DNA of 41,346 nucleotides from Planctomycetales bacterium (GTDB lineage: Bacteria > Planctomycetota > Planctomycetia > Isosphaerales > Isosphaeraceae), in the NCBI GenBank assembly GCA_027449865.1, contig DAIDKV010000084.1, forward strand, positions 1 through 41,346, given 5' to 3'. Shown here in pieces: positions 1 to 8,424 of the stretch. Numbering within the stretch: position 1 is the first letter of the stretch; each line of letters opens with the position of its first letter. Made by a program: the position numbers and the translations under genes. A model generated the notes under the pieces. The model ran no database searches. It had not been told where the DNA came from and worked only from the letters and a program-made list of their open reading frames with translations.

Positions 1-590
1 GAGGTCGCCCGCCACCACGCAAGACTCGCTTCCGGCTGCTGGCCCGGCTTTGCCGGACGGGATTGGTTACCCGCAGGGTTCCGGTAAAAGGTTTCTCGTT
101 GTGAGCGATCCTCCTTTTCCGAGCTTCTTGGCGCAAGGACGCAGCTAGTTTTCAAGTCAGCATGCATTCCGAGAATCTTATTGCGGCTGGGGCGAAGAAA
201 CGGGGACCCAGCCAGTTTGTCGACATGCGGGCCTCCATGATGGGCGCCTTGGCGTACGTCATTCTGGGAAGCCATCCATGCCATGGCAAGGCGTCTTCCG
301 ACAGCGACTCATTGCGGGCTGAGAATGGCTGGCGAGGGTTGCAAGCCTTCGAAACCGTGAGGCCAGCTCGGTTCGGCGTTCGGATCCCGGCGGACGCTGG
401 CCCTCACTCCGGTCGCTCGATCGCCGGTCCTGATCATCCGTAGAGCCGGCGAGTTGACCTGGCCGGAAAATTCGGTTCAAGCAACCCTGTCGGTCGTACC
501 GATAACAGGAAAGGCGAGGACATTCCCCGCGCCATTGGTATCGGTCGTGGACGTCACGAGCCGGACCGGGGCGCGATTGAGGAGGTCGGA
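1..590. other. Leading stretch without a supportable gene
   Basis: No frame on either strand gives a convincing protein here. A 93-residue plus-strand frame (162-443) lacks the strong G/C third-position bias of the neighbouring genes and has no good ribosome site. The first 140 bases could hold the tail of a gene lying to the left (one frame stays open to a stop near 150), but the peptide is not recognisable. Small structures seen: a CCGGC-TTT-GCCGG hairpin at 44-56, and ACCGATA (498-504) facing TATCGGT (539-545) shortly before the synthase gene, which might be part of its control region. Confidence 0.4.
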
Positions 591-1850
591 ATGGCGGATC
601 GGATCTTCATCGTCGGGCACTCTGCGGTCACCTGCCTGGGTCGCGACATGGACGCGACCTGGCGCGGGCTGGTCGAGGGCCGGTCGGGGATCCGTCGCCA
701 CGAGGCGCTGACGTCCGATTCGTATCTCCAGGATATCTGCGGGATTGTGGACGATTTCGGTCCGGGGACCGAGTCGGAAGATCCGGCCATCGCGAAGCTC
801 TCGGCGCGGTTCCTCCACCTCGGGATGGCCGCGGCGCGGGCGGCCTGGGCCGACGCGAAGCTCGACCGACCCGAAACGGGGCTCGACCCGCATCGGGCGG
901 CCGTCGTGATGGGATCGGCCTTCGGCGGGCTCGACCTGCTGGAGGTCGAGCAGGCCAAGATGGCCCGTCGCAAGAGCCTGGCCGTTAGCCCCTATCTCGT
1001 CCCGGCGATGATCATCAATCAGACGGCCGGGCAGGTCGCCCAGGCCCTCGGAATCTACGGACCCGGAGCCGCTCCGGCGAACGCCTGTGCCTCGGGCGGT
1101 CACGCCGTCGTGCTGGGGGCGATGTTCCTCCGGGCCGGCGAGGCTGACCTGGCGGTCTGCGGAGCCTCGGAAAGCGCCTTCACGCCGGCCGTTGTTAATG
1201 GGTTCGCCACGATGAAGGCCCTGCTCGGCAAAAAGGTCGGCGACCGGTCGGAGGCCGATCCCTCGCAGGCGAGTCGGCCGTTCAGCGGAGACCGCGCTGG
1301 GTTTGTCCTCGCCGAGGGCGCCGGGGCGATGGTCCTGGCGACCGAGGCGGCCGTCGATCGGCTCGGATTGAAGCCCCAGGCCGAACTCGTCGCCTGGGTG
1401 ACCAATCACGACGGTCACCACATGGCCATGCCCTGCCGAGACCGGATCACCCGGTGCCTGACCGAGGTTCTACGGCGAGGCGGGCTTGATCCATCGGACA
1501 TCGATTATTACAACGCCCATGGCACCAGCACGGTCCTGAACGACAAGGTGGAGACCGAGGTCTTGAAGGAGGTCTTCGGTGCGTCGGCCGCTCGGCTGCC
1601 GGTCAGCTCGATCAAGGGGGCGTTGGGGCACAGCCTCGGCGCGGCCTCGGCGATCGAGGCGGTGGTCTCCGTCCGGGCGCTGCGGGAGCAGGTCATCCCG
1701 CCGACGATCAACCATCGCCCTGATCCCGAACTCGACCTGGATTACGTCCCCGACCGGGCCCGCCCCGCCCGGCTCGATCGCGTGCTTTCCGCATCCTTCG
1801 GGTTCGGAGGCACCAACAACGCCCTGGTTCTCAGGAGGATCTCCGCATGA
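591..1850 (+). CDS. fabF: Beta-ketoacyl-ACP synthase II-type (FabF-like)
   Basis: Condensing enzyme of the thiolase fold that extends an acyl chain on an acyl carrier protein using malonyl-ACP. The 419 residues match the usual KAS II length. The triad is visible: Cys166 in ANACASGG, His310 in NAHGTST and His347 after the Lys342 motif SSIKGALGH; the glycine-rich GFGGTNN follows at 404-410. The start is set by AGGAGG at about 579-584. The gene overlaps the next one, an acyl carrier protein, by four bases (ATGA), and an acyltransferase follows, so the three probably act in one acyl-assembly route. Whether this is the housekeeping enzyme or a dedicated secondary-lipid synthase cannot be told here; the lack of fabD, fabG and fabH nearby favours a dedicated role. 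Confidence 0.93.
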   Translation: MADRIFIVGHSAVTCLGRDMDATWRGLVEGRSGIRRHEALTSDSYLQDICGIVDDFGPGTESEDPAIAKLSARFLHLGMAAARAAWADAKLDRPETGLDPHRAAVVMGSAFGGLDLLEVEQAKMARRKSLAVSPYLVPAMIINQTAGQVAQALGIYGPGAAPANACASGGHAVVLGAMFLRAGEADLAVCGASESAFTPAVVNGFATMKALLGKKVGDRSEADPSQASRPFSGDRAGFVLAEGAGAMVLATEAAVDRLGLKPQAELVAWVTNHDGHHMAMPCRDRITRCLTEVLRRGGLDPSDIDYYNAHGTSTVLNDKVETEVLKEVFGASAARLPVSSIKGALGHSLGAASAIEAVVSVRALREQVIPPTINHRPDPELDLDYVPDRARPARLDRVLSASFGFGGTNNALVLRRISA

Positions 1851-2122
1851 CACCGACCCTCACCGCCCCTTCTCTACTCGACGAGGTGGTCGACGTCATC
1901 CGCAAGGCGGCCAAGATCCCCGCGCGCGTGCCGATTGGGCCGGAGACGCGGTTGGTCGAGGACCTGGCGATCGACTCGCTAGACCTTGTTGGTCTGGTCC
2001 TCCAGCTTCAGGATGAATTTGACGTTGTCATCGAGGAGGATGATGTGCCAAACTTGTGCCGCGTCGCCGACCTGGCGTCGTACCTGGCCGATCGAAGGGA
2101 ATCGAACGGCCAGCCGGCTTGA
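1847..2122 (+). CDS. Acyl carrier protein
   Basis: A 91-residue acyl carrier protein. The phosphopantetheine attachment motif DSLDLVGL places the modified serine at residue 44, in the loop before helix II, and the acidic helix after it (QLQDEFDVVIEEDDVP) is typical of the recognition helix. It starts inside the end of the upstream synthase gene (ATGA overlap), implying translational coupling and that it is the carrier used by that synthase. It is somewhat longer than a standard ACP, with about ten extra residues at the N-terminus. A second carrier protein with the same DSLDLV core is encoded at 15306-15587, so this may be a pathway-specific ACP rather than the general AcpP. Confidence 0.92.
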   Translation: MTPTLTAPSLLDEVVDVIRKAAKIPARVPIGPETRLVEDLAIDSLDLVGLVLQLQDEFDVVIEEDDVPNLCRVADLASYLADRRESNGQPA

Positions 2123-2211
2123 GGTCCGACCGTCCCGTCGCGGTGGGGGCCATGCCCGGGGATGATCGGCCAAGAACGTACCGTCCGGGATCGGGCGTGA
2201 GGGAGTCGTCG

Positions 2212-3138
2212 ATGGAACGACGAGGGCTCAACATCCGCAAGGGCTTCCTGCGGTTCTGGCTGCCGATGATCCGGGCGTTCCCGCTGCCGCTGGCCTCGCG
2301 ATTTCTCTCGGGGTTCGGCCGGATGGAGTACCGGCTCTCGGGCCGGCTCCGGGGCGAGTTCCGCCAGGCGGTCGAGCGGGGTCAGGAGACGCTGGGTTGC
2401 CGGTGGGACGTCCACGGCGTCAGCCGGGAGCTGGCGGGGAATCACGTCCTCTGGCGGACGCGTGACCTGCTGCTCGACGGCGTGAAGGACGACCGCGCCC
2501 AGGGGATGTTCACGGTGGAGGGGCGCGAACACCTCGACGCGGCGCTCGCCGAGGGACGCGGCTGCCTGATGCTGGCGAGCCACTTCGGCGCCCACCTGCT
2601 GCCGGCGCACTGGCTCTTTCGGCAGGGGCTCCCGGTCCGTTTCTACATGGAGCGCCCGAGGCACATCTCGCGTTATCTTCAACGCCACTTCGCGACGGAT
2701 GGGCCGCTCGGTCAGGACAAGCTCTTCATCTCGCGGAAGGGCGCGGCGGCCGATTCGGCCAGCTCGATCCTCCGCGCCGCTAGGGCGATCAAGGCGGGGA
2801 TGATCCTTTATCTGGCGGGCGACGTCCGATGGACGGGCCAGCTCACCGAGTCGGCGACCTTCCTCGGTCGCGAGATGCGGTTCTCGACGACCTGGGTCGT
2901 CCTGGCCGCGATGACCGGGACGCCGGTGGTCATGGTCTTCTGCCGGATGGAGCCCGACGGCCGATACCACATCGAATTTCGGCCGGCGTTCCACGTTCCG
3001 AGAGACGCCGCCGAGAAGGGCGAAACCGGGCTCTGGGTGAAGCACTTCCTCGAAGTGCTGGAGGAGCAGGTCCGCCGATACCCCGAGAACAGCAACGATT
3101 ACTTCTTCTGGGGCGAGATGGAGAAGCAGTTGGCCTAG
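2212..3138 (+). CDS. LpxL/HtrB-like lysophospholipid acyltransferase
   Basis: A 308-residue member of the lipid A biosynthesis (lauroyl) acyltransferase superfamily, expected to work at the inner face of the membrane and move an acyl group from ACP to a lipid acceptor. Family-like blocks are GRGCLMLASHFGAHLLPAHW around residues 116-134 and the GGDVRWTG-like region near 205. The start at 2212 follows GAGGGAG; upstream in-frame ATGs at 2056 and 2152 would overlap or crowd the ACP gene and lack ribosome sites. The family's HX4(D/E) catalytic motif is imperfect: after His124 (HFGAHLL) the expected acidic residue is replaced by Leu. It sits directly after a synthase and an ACP, which would supply the donor thioester. 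Confidence 0.82.
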   Translation: MERRGLNIRKGFLRFWLPMIRAFPLPLASRFLSGFGRMEYRLSGRLRGEFRQAVERGQETLGCRWDVHGVSRELAGNHVLWRTRDLLLDGVKDDRAQGMFTVEGREHLDAALAEGRGCLMLASHFGAHLLPAHWLFRQGLPVRFYMERPRHISRYLQRHFATDGPLGQDKLFISRKGAAADSASSILRAARAIKAGMILYLAGDVRWTGQLTESATFLGREMRFSTTWVVLAAMTGTPVVMVFCRMEPDGRYHIEFRPAFHVPRDAAEKGETGLWVKHFLEVLEEQVRRYPENSNDYFFWGEMEKQLA

Positions 3139-3169
3139 CCCGGACCGCCCCGGCCCACAGGAAGATCCG

Positions 3170-4558
3170 ATGGCAAAGGACGCCCGGCGGACGTGGAAGG
3201 CAAGGCTCCGACGACAATGGCCCTGGCTGGTCCTTGTGGCCATGACCGTGATCCCGGCGGTCTGGCACGTCGTTGACTTCGACGAGGACATCGACCCCGA
3301 GTTCCCCAAGGTGGAGCGGCCGGCGTTCAGCCCGCTCCCTCCTGCGGCGTACCGGCTGGCCGAGCCGGGCGACACCCTCGACCGGGTCGAATTGTACCTC
3401 TCGGCGCTCGCCGTGGTGATGGCGGCCGGCGGTCTCGCGGCGGGCCGAAACCGTGGCTACTGGCCGGCCGGACTCGCGATCGCGACGGCCGCCCTCTGGT
3501 ACAGCGCCACCCCCGGCCCGACGTTTGACGGCTGGCACGGACTCGGCTGGCGGACCATGTTCGACCCCTCGGCGCCGGTGGCGCTTCGATGCGGGTTGAT
3601 GGTTGCTGCGTTCGCGGTGCTCGGGATCGTCGGGGCGTGCGTGTATCGACATCGATCGACGCTCCGCGAGGACTGGTCGGGGGCCTGGTCGCGACGGCCG
3701 GCGCAGCTCTGGGTTGCGGCGGTCGTGCTGGCGATCGGGCGGCAGTTCGATCTCCACGGCGTCGAGCCGGTGGGCTACTGGCCTCGGTGGTCGATGATCG
3801 CGGCGATCCTGGCGTTCGACCTCGGCCTGGCGATCGAACTGCCGCCTCGTCTGAGTTCAGGGCGATGGCGATGGGCGGTCGGGCTGATGGCGCTGCCGGT
3901 CTGGCTGGGGCTGGTGATGTTCGGGATCGCGGTGACCTGGTATCACCGTCCGCTCGCCCGGATGAAGGTGATCGAGCCCGGCCGGATCCTCATCAGCGCG
4001 ATGCCGACCCCCCGCGGCCTGGAGATCGCTCAGGCACGGCACCACTTCAAGACAATCGTGAACCTCTTCCCCGAGGACACACCGTTTCGCAGCCCGTATC
4101 ACGACGACGAGGTGAAGTTCGCCCGCGAGCACGGGATCAAATACGTCGGGGCGCCGTCGGACCCGTCGCTGGCGGAGTCGGACGCGTTCCTGAGTCAGAC
4201 GCTCGCCCTGGCGCGCGACCCGGATGCCTGGCCGATCCTGGTGCATTGCCACGGCTGCATGGACCGCACTCCGGCCTGGGCGGGAATCTATCGGTTCATC
4301 TACCAGGGACGCTCGCTCCTGGAAATCATGCGGGAGATCGAGCAGCATCGGGGATACCGTCCGAAGGGTTCGGTGACGCTGCTTTACAACCGGGTGCTGG
4401 CGCCTCGGGCGCCCGAACACTACCGGAGCGACCCGACCGCGACGGTCCTCCGCAAGTGCGCCGAGGGGACGATCGACCCGATGATCGGCCCGCCCCGCCA
4501 TCCAAGGGCGGTCGCCGCTCGACCCGAAGGCCAGGAGGCCGCCGCTCCGAAGCGATGA
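3170..4558 (+). CDS. Multipass membrane protein with C-terminal CX5R tyrosine/dual-specificity-type phosphatase domain
   Basis: A 462-residue protein with about seven hydrophobic segments (near residues 17-36, 75-92, 98-115, 138-158, 179-192, 207-223, 234-257), followed by a soluble domain from about 265. The domain carries the phosphatase loop HCHGCMDRTP, with nucleophile Cys360 and Arg366 (CX5R), and Asp331 29 residues earlier as a candidate general acid. Cysteine-based phosphatases of this class dephosphorylate proteins, inositides or phosphatidylglycerophosphate. The loop also resembles the CX5RT motif of Sac-type lipid phosphatases. Ribosome site: GGAAG about 11 bases upstream. It follows the acyltransferase by 31 bases and overlaps the next frame at its stop, so it probably belongs to the same operon. 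A lipid phosphate substrate is an inference from context. Confidence 0.75.
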   Translation: MAKDARRTWKARLRRQWPWLVLVAMTVIPAVWHVVDFDEDIDPEFPKVERPAFSPLPPAAYRLAEPGDTLDRVELYLSALAVVMAAGGLAAGRNRGYWPAGLAIATAALWYSATPGPTFDGWHGLGWRTMFDPSAPVALRCGLMVAAFAVLGIVGACVYRHRSTLREDWSGAWSRRPAQLWVAAVVLAIGRQFDLHGVEPVGYWPRWSMIAAILAFDLGLAIELPPRLSSGRWRWAVGLMALPVWLGLVMFGIAVTWYHRPLARMKVIEPGRILISAMPTPRGLEIAQARHHFKTIVNLFPEDTPFRSPYHDDEVKFAREHGIKYVGAPSDPSLAESDAFLSQTLALARDPDAWPILVHCHGCMDRTPAWAGIYRFIYQGRSLLEIMREIEQHRGYRPKGSVTLLYNRVLAPRAPEHYRSDPTATVLRKCAEGTIDPMIGPPRHPRAVAARPEGQEAAAPKR

Positions 4559-4575
4559 CACCCTGGAGGGACGCC

Positions 4576-5127
4576 ATGACCGCGTCAGTCCGCCGGAAGG
4601 TCACGATCCTGGACGCGATGATTTTGGTGGCGGCGATCGCGTGCGGATTTGCGCTTCGTAGGATCACGGACCCGGCCCTTGGCGACTTCGGGGCCTGGGA
4701 TGCAAACTGGCTGGGACGGGTCTCGGGCCAGTCCCTTGCCGAGGCGGTGCCGTTCCTGATGGCGCTGACCGTCGCCGTGCTGGCGATGCGGGTACGCCGC
4801 CCCCGCCCTCAATGGCGGAGGATCTTCCGCCAACCGGGGACAGCGGCGTGCGTCGCAGCGATCGTACCGCTCGCATCGGCCTGGTTGCAGTTCGCCTTCG
4901 CGGCCTGGAGGAATCCCGGATTTCTCGATCCGTTATCGGGGTCCGTCGATCTGCGACTGACCCAGGGTACGTTCCTCGCCGGCCTCTGGGTCCTGGCGTC
5001 CTGGCTGGCGCTGGCGATCAGCGGTCGGCGACGCCCCGAGCGGAGCCGGCTCGACAAGTTCGGGAGGCTCGTCGGACTCGGCTGGATCGTGGTCTGGGCT
5101 CTCGTCACGCTGGGCTCGATGTCCTGA
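4576..5127 (+). CDS. Small integral membrane protein, paralog of the next gene
   Basis: A 183-residue protein of unknown function with four or five hydrophobic segments. The start at 4576 is preceded by GGAGGGA (4564-4570) at good spacing; another in-frame ATG at 4555 overlaps the previous stop codon but has a poorer ribosome site. Motifs shared with the following gene: RRPRPQWRRIFRQPG, then AACVA, and a C-terminal RRRPERSRLDKFGRLVGLGW. A charged loop lies between the helices. No known family was recognised. Its place right after the membrane phosphatase and the shared-motif neighbour suggest a duplicated membrane component of the same cluster. Confidence 0.75.
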   Translation: MTASVRRKVTILDAMILVAAIACGFALRRITDPALGDFGAWDANWLGRVSGQSLAEAVPFLMALTVAVLAMRVRRPRPQWRRIFRQPGTAACVAAIVPLASAWLQFAFAAWRNPGFLDPLSGSVDLRLTQGTFLAGLWVLASWLALAISGRRRPERSRLDKFGRLVGLGWIVVWALVTLGSMS

Positions 5128-5146
5128 GCGGGAAGGGGCATAACCG

Positions 5147-5845
5147 ATGAACGTCGGCCAGGCGACGGTTCGAAGACTCGATCGCCGGGACGGGCTGATC
5201 CTGATCCTGGCGCCGATCGTGGCGTTCGCGATTGGTCGCGTCTTTCCCGGTCCCACGATCGACGCGGGACAACTGCTGGCGCCCGCGATCCCCAGTCCTT
5301 CGGGGGTCGCGTCGCCGCTTCCTCCGACCTCTCTCGCCCTGCCGGCGCAGGGGGTCGAGGTCCCCTTGCCACCCATCCCTTCTGATAAGTCCGGGCATCT
5401 CTGGAGCACCTCACGACTCCTGCTCTCGGCGTGGTCGGCGGCCTTCCTGGTGATCCGATGGCGAAGGCCCCGACCGCCCTGGCGGAAGCTGGCGAGCCAG
5501 CCGGGGTTCGCGGCCTGCGGGTTCGGGACGCTCATTCTGACGGCGCAGCTCGGCGCCATCTTCCTCCGATGGGCGGCGATCTGGACCTGGACGGCGATCT
5601 GTTATCGGGCTCAGAATCATATCTGGATGTATTTCGTCCCGCGGTCACCGATCCAGATGCTGGGGATCTGGATTCGTCAGGGTTTTCTCGACTCCGCGGC
5701 GGCCGGTCACGCGATCGTGGCGACCTGGCTGATCATGCTCCTGGGCGGCTGGTGGCGTCCCGAGAAGAGCGGGATCGACCGCCTCGGCCGGGCCCTCGGC
5801 GCCGGCTGGATCGCCCTGATGGTCGCCGGCTTCTTCCTGGACTGA
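5147..5845 (+). CDS. Small integral membrane protein, second paralog
   Basis: A 232-residue hydrophobic protein related to the preceding one: it has RRPRPPWRKLASQPGFAAC where the neighbour has RRPRPQWRRIFRQPGTAAC, and WRPEKSGIDRLGRALGAGW where the neighbour has RRPERSRLDKFGRLVGLGW. It differs by a longer proline-rich loop after the first helix (about residues 45-80, probably outside the cytoplasm). Start ATG at 5147, preceded by GGGAAGGGG. Separated from its paralog by 19 bases, so co-transcribed. Function unknown; the pair looks like a tandem duplication that has diverged strongly. Confidence 0.75.
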   Translation: MNVGQATVRRLDRRDGLILILAPIVAFAIGRVFPGPTIDAGQLLAPAIPSPSGVASPLPPTSLALPAQGVEVPLPPIPSDKSGHLWSTSRLLLSAWSAAFLVIRWRRPRPPWRKLASQPGFAACGFGTLILTAQLGAIFLRWAAIWTWTAICYRAQNHIWMYFVPRSPIQMLGIWIRQGFLDSAAAGHAIVATWLIMLLGGWWRPEKSGIDRLGRALGAGWIALMVAGFFLD

Positions 5846-5855
5846 GGACCCTCCC

Positions 5856-6788
5856 CTGGCGACCAACTACCCCGACTCCGCGACCAAGGAACTGATCTGG
5901 GACGACCCCGCCGCCTGGCTGGAGCGGATGGGGATCGACCCGACGGGCGGCGTCGAGGTCGTCGACTCCGATGCCACCACGCTCGTCTCGACGGCCGACA
6001 AGGTCATCCGGGTCGGCGGAGAGCGGCCGTTCCTCGTCGACCTGGAACCGCACTCGTACCACGATTCGGATCTCGTCCGGACGCTCTGGCTGCGGCAGGT
6101 CGCGCTCGATCACCGCCACAACCTGCCGGTGCTCACCGTCCTGATCCTGTTGCACAGGCGGGCCAACTCGCCCGACCTGTCGGGGAGCTATACCCGAGAG
6201 CTACCGGACGGGCGGCTGACGAATCGCTATGATTATCGGGTGGTCTGACTCTGGCAGGAGGACCCCGAGCCCTATCTCAACGGCGGCCTGGCGGTCGTCC
6301 CGCTCACCCCGCTCGCCCCGCTGACGAACGTGGCCGAGGCCGACCTGCCCGCCCTGGTCGATCGAATGCACGAGCGGATCGACCCCGAGCCCCGGCGCCG
6401 CATGGAGAAACTCTGGCTGGCGACCTACATCCTGATGGGTTTCCGTTACAATGTACGGGTGACCCGTCATTTACTGAGAGAGGTACTGCCCATGCTAGCG
6501 GAATCGAAGACTTATCAGCAGATCCTCCGGGACGGTTGGCGGCAGGGGCGACGAGAAGGGCATGACGAGGGGCGGCAGGCGGGGCTTAAGGAGGGTCGGC
6601 AGGAGGGGGAGTTGATCGGGGAGCGCCGGGTCCTGATTCGACAGGGCACGAGGAAGTTCGGCGAGCCGGATGCAGCGACCATCGCGGCCATCGACGCGAT
6701 CCTGGATCCTGATCGTCTGGTGGCACTCTGCGAGCGTATTATTGACGCCGATATTCTGACCTGGGCTGATCTGCTTCGCGGCTTGTGA
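5856..6788 (+). pseudogene. Rpn-like (PD-(D/E)XK transposase-derived) protein gene with in-frame stop
   Basis: One continuous frame from 5856 to 6788 reads as a roughly 310-residue protein of a type common in planctomycetes: an N-terminal nuclease-like part (KVIRVGGERPFLVDLEPHS), then a tail of glycine/arginine/glutamate repeats (WRQGRREGHDEGRQAGLKEG) and a C-terminal helix bundle ending in TWADLLRGL. It is interrupted by TGA at 6246-6248, with perfect family-like sequence resuming in the same frame (LWQEDPEPYLNGG). A single CGA-to-TGA change would explain it. The natural start also appears lost: GAGGA at 5844-5848 is correctly spaced from a CTG codon at 5856, with ATG only at 5928. Either a recently inactivated gene or, less likely, read-through. 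Assignment to the Rpn family is by resemblance. Confidence 0.7.
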
Positions 6789-6803
6789 GCGACGTTCGCT
6801 CGC

Positions 6804-7697
<894 letters not shown>

Positions 7698-7867
7698 GAC
7701 GAACGGGCCTCCGAAGCGGGACGGATCGCGACTCGGCAATCGACATCGTACCGGCCGCGGCAAGCCCGTGCGAGCGTTCCAGCGCGCTGTTGATTCGGCC
7801 GCGGTCAGCCGGTAGTGTCGGGGGCACGGATTCACCGACGAGATCGCCCCTTTCGAGGAAGAACGCC

Positions 7868-8329
7868 ATGGGAGCCGAAGCCCGGATCGCTGAGTTGAAG
7901 CTGGAGTTGCCCCCCGCGCCGAAGCCGGTCGCCACGTATGTCACGGCGATTCGCCACGGAGACCTGCTGTACGTCTCGGGCCACGGCCCCTATCGGACCG
8001 ACGGCACCCTCATCACCGGCCGGCTCGGCGAAAACATGGAGGTCGAAGCCGGACAGGTCGCCGCCCGCCAGACCGGGCTGGCGATCCTCGCGACCCTGCG
8101 CGCCCATCTTGGCTCGCTCGACAAGGTCGTCCAGCTTGTGAAATCGCTCGGCATGGTCAACTCCACGCCCCACTTCCACGACCATCCGAAGGTCATCAAT
8201 GGCTACTCCGACCTGATGAAAGACGTCTTCGGCGAGGCCGGCGTCGGGACGCGGAGCGCCATCGGCATGGTCGCACTTCCCGGCGGGATCGCCGTCGAGA
8301 TCGAGGCTGTCTTTCAGGTGAAGGATTAA
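7868..8329 (+). CDS. RidA/YjgF-family protein
   Basis: A 153-residue protein of the YjgF/YER057c/UK114 (RidA) superfamily, members of which form trimers and hydrolyse reactive enamine/imine intermediates or serve in catabolic pathways. Visible features are LLYVSGHGPYRTDG, a conserved Val-Lys-hydrophobic helix (KVVQLVKSLGMVNS) and the C-terminal GTRSAIGMVALPGGIAVEIEAVF, containing the arginine that usually holds the carboxylate. It is longer than classical RidA (about 130) and belongs to the YjgH/atypical subgroup by its N-terminus. Start at 7868 after GAGGAAG. A long hairpin follows its stop codon immediately. It heads an apparent group with an SDR and a SIS-domain gene. Confidence 0.85.
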   Translation: MGAEARIAELKLELPPAPKPVATYVTAIRHGDLLYVSGHGPYRTDGTLITGRLGENMEVEAGQVAARQTGLAILATLRAHLGSLDKVVQLVKSLGMVNSTPHFHDHPKVINGYSDLMKDVFGEAGVGTRSAIGMVALPGGIAVEIEAVFQVKD

Positions 8330-8333
8330 CGAA

Positions 8334-8407
8334 CCACCGAGACACAGAGACACAGAGAATCCAATCCCTGGTCCTCTCCTGGATTTGCCTCCGTGTCTCT
8401 GTGGTGG
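8334..8407. repeat. Long imperfect hairpin of the 'gagacacagag' type
   Basis: CACAGAGACACAGAG at 8343-8357 pairs with CTCCGTGTCTCTGTG at 8389-8403 (14 of 15). The stem continues inward as AATCCA (8358-8363) with TGGATT (8380-8385), leaving a 3-base bulge and a 16-base loop. CCACC and GGTGG flank the arms. Dispersed repeats of this composition occur in many bacterial genomes. Here the element fills the gap between the RidA-like and SDR genes and may terminate or attenuate transcription; its right arm supplies an alternative GTG codon at 8401. Confidence 0.8.
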
Positions 8408-8424
8408 ATTCCCGCGGAGAAAAC

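Noticed and set aside
162-443. 93-residue plus-strand frame in the leading gap
   Set aside because: Codon third positions lack the G/C bias of the real genes, there is no good ribosome site, and no recognisable motif.
2008-3375. Long minus-strand frame opposite the acyltransferase
   Set aside because: Arg/Pro-rich antisense reading of the acyltransferase gene, typical in high-GC DNA.
3589-4554. N-terminal extension of the first small membrane protein
   Set aside because: The added region is an out-of-frame reading of the phosphatase gene; a strong ribosome site supports the start at 4576.
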